A stretch of 64,000 bases of DNA from Strigops habroptila (lineage: Eukaryota; Chordata; Aves; Psittaciformes; Psittacidae). Numbering within the stretch: the stretch's first letter is position 1; each line of letters starts with the position of its first letter. The position numbers and the translations under genes are program-made. The stretch spans positions 51,794,744 through 51,858,743 of the forward strand of contig NC_044279.2 of the NCBI RefSeq assembly GCF_004027225.2, written 5' to 3'. The notes beneath the pieces were generated by a model. The model saw only the letters and a program-made list of their open reading frames with translations. It did not search any database and was not told the origin of the DNA. Positions 62,625-64,000 of this stretch are shown here, one piece after another.

Positions 62625-63845
62625 GTTTACATAATAATTTTTCCATCTTAGTATGCCACTTCAATAGAATGTAGTAGACATTTGTTTTGAACAATTTTGT
62701 TTTGAACTTAGAGTTTGGAAGAACATCAAAATGTTCCAGAATGTCTAGATTTTCTGGTTCTTAATGTATGGCCCCTAGTTATACACAGGGGTCAACACTG
62801 AAACAAAATGCTTCAAATATTTTGATTTATCTCAAGTATAAGTCTTTTTAATTTCCTGAACTTCCTTCACAAATGTGACTTTTTGGCCAATTTTTGTAAT
62901 GAGGAAAGATAGTAGCCATGAGAGAAGGACTTCAATTTTGTGGTAATGCATAATGAGGCATAAATAACAACTCCATGGTTTTGGTGCTACAGTAGTAATA
63001 CATTACTCTCACTAGTAATATTTTTAAACTTGAAAGTTCACTGGATGATGAAGCAATTGATGTGTGATTCCTCAGCAACGAAGAAGTGGATCTAGAACTC
63101 TACTGCCATGGTGTGTAACAAGAAGGCAGCTATGACTGTGGCATAGCATAGAGTGGGATCTATTCTTGCCCTGAAAACCAGTAATTGGCCGAACTTTCAG
63201 AAATACAGAAAATCACCTCAGCTCCTGCAAAATGACATGAGAGTGCTGAAGACAGGTAGTAAAAATAACATAATAGACAGGAGTTTTAGTGGGTGTGTGG
63301 CTGCAAAGGAGTGGGACAGCTTAACTCAGAGCAAATAGAAACAAAAGGATCAAGGTACCTACTACCGTGCAGGTTAGCCGTAGTGGCCTCTGCAGAACAG
63401 TAATGCTTTCCTCCTTGGTTTTGTGCTCAAGCAAGCTTGGCTTTACTGCATGTGCAACAGGAATCCATCTCGGGAGGAGGAATTAGAAGAGGAAAAAAGG
63501 ACTTCTTCTTTAGTGTCTGGAGGAATGGGGAGAAGAGCCAGTCTGGAGACAGGAACTATTTAAGGGACTATAAATTGTCAATCTCTTTAAGGGGAAACTA
63601 ATTCAGAGAACAGATAGAATCACTTACTCTGTCACCAGGGGATTTAGTTTGGTCAGAACTAAATCCCTTGGTGAAAGATTGAATGTGTGGTGAACTGTGA
63701 TAATCAATAATAAGATAATTAAAACCCCCACTGCTTTCATTCACATTTTTTATTTGACTGACTTCTCTAAACTCCAGTGGTAAATTTAGATTTACCTACT
63801 CATTTTCCTCCTTCTTTGTGAAACTACCTCTTTTGAAACATTAGC
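62625..63845. other. Intergenic DNA after GALNT8
   Basis: No gene recognised. In mammals the next gene is a KCNA potassium channel, which is not reached in this window. Confidence 0.45.
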
Positions 63846-63847
63846 TA

Positions 63848-64000
63848 TTGGGAAGAAGTTCTTCCCTGTGAGGGTGGTGAGGCCCTGGCACAGGTTGCCC
63901 AGGGAAGCTGTGGCTGCCCCATTCCTGGCAGTGTTCAAGGCCAGGTTGGACAGCACCTGGGGCAACCTGGTCTAGTGGAAGGTGTCCCTGCCCATGGCAG
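63848..64000 (+). mobile_element. CR1 LINE fragment, cut by the window edge
   Basis: The segments gaagaagttcttccctgtga, ttcaaggccaggttggacag and gtctagtggaaggtgtccct match the CR1 3' region and closely resemble the copy at 38.28-38.42 kb. Confidence 0.92.

Noticed and set aside
1..64000. CRISPR arrays, bacterial operons, tRNA or rRNA genes
   Set aside because: The window is vertebrate nuclear DNA. The only short repeated units are minisatellite or transposon derived, and no cloverleaf or rRNA sequence was noticed.

Overview
This is vertebrate nuclear DNA, almost certainly from a bird. The genes are split by GT-AG introns. CR1 LINE fragments are abundant, many ending in the typical ATTCTATGATTCT-like tail, and there are several pieces of avian-type retroviral LTRs. 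Two multi-exon genes can be read completely on the plus strand in the order NDUFA9 - GALNT8. A decayed AKAP3-like gene lies upstream on the minus strand. The order AKAP3(-) - NDUFA9(+) - GALNT8(+) matches human 12p13, so the block is conserved between birds and mammals.

Layout. 1-1.86 kb: no gene seen. 1.86-3.52 kb (minus): AKAP3-like pseudogene with several stops and frame changes. 3.5-11.2 kb: intergenic, with an 82-bp tandem duplication and a likely MIR-type SINE. 11.2-11.75 kb: CpG island with NRF1-like and YY1-like motifs. 11519-31243: NDUFA9, 11 coding exons, 380 codons plus stop, a complex I accessory subunit. 31.5-41.7 kb: intergenic, rich in CR1 and LTR fragments. 41762-61210: GALNT8, 11 coding exons, 635 codons plus stop, a Golgi polypeptide GalNAc-transferase. 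61.2-64 kb: 3' UTR, intergenic DNA and a CR1 fragment cut by the window edge.

All exon boundaries were placed by eye on GT/AG signals, and the reading phase was followed across every junction. Both genes close in frame at lengths close to the human proteins as I remember them (377 and 637 residues). The two genes do not work together: one acts in the mitochondrial inner membrane, the other in the Golgi. Their adjacency is ancestral synteny, not a functional unit.

The most unusual items are the wrecked AKAP3-like gene, with a stop inside its expected PKA-anchoring helix; a dead partial copy of NDUFA9 exon 9 in intron 8, split by a CR1 insertion; and an unexplained coding-like patch in the same intron. 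I found no wholly new biological system.
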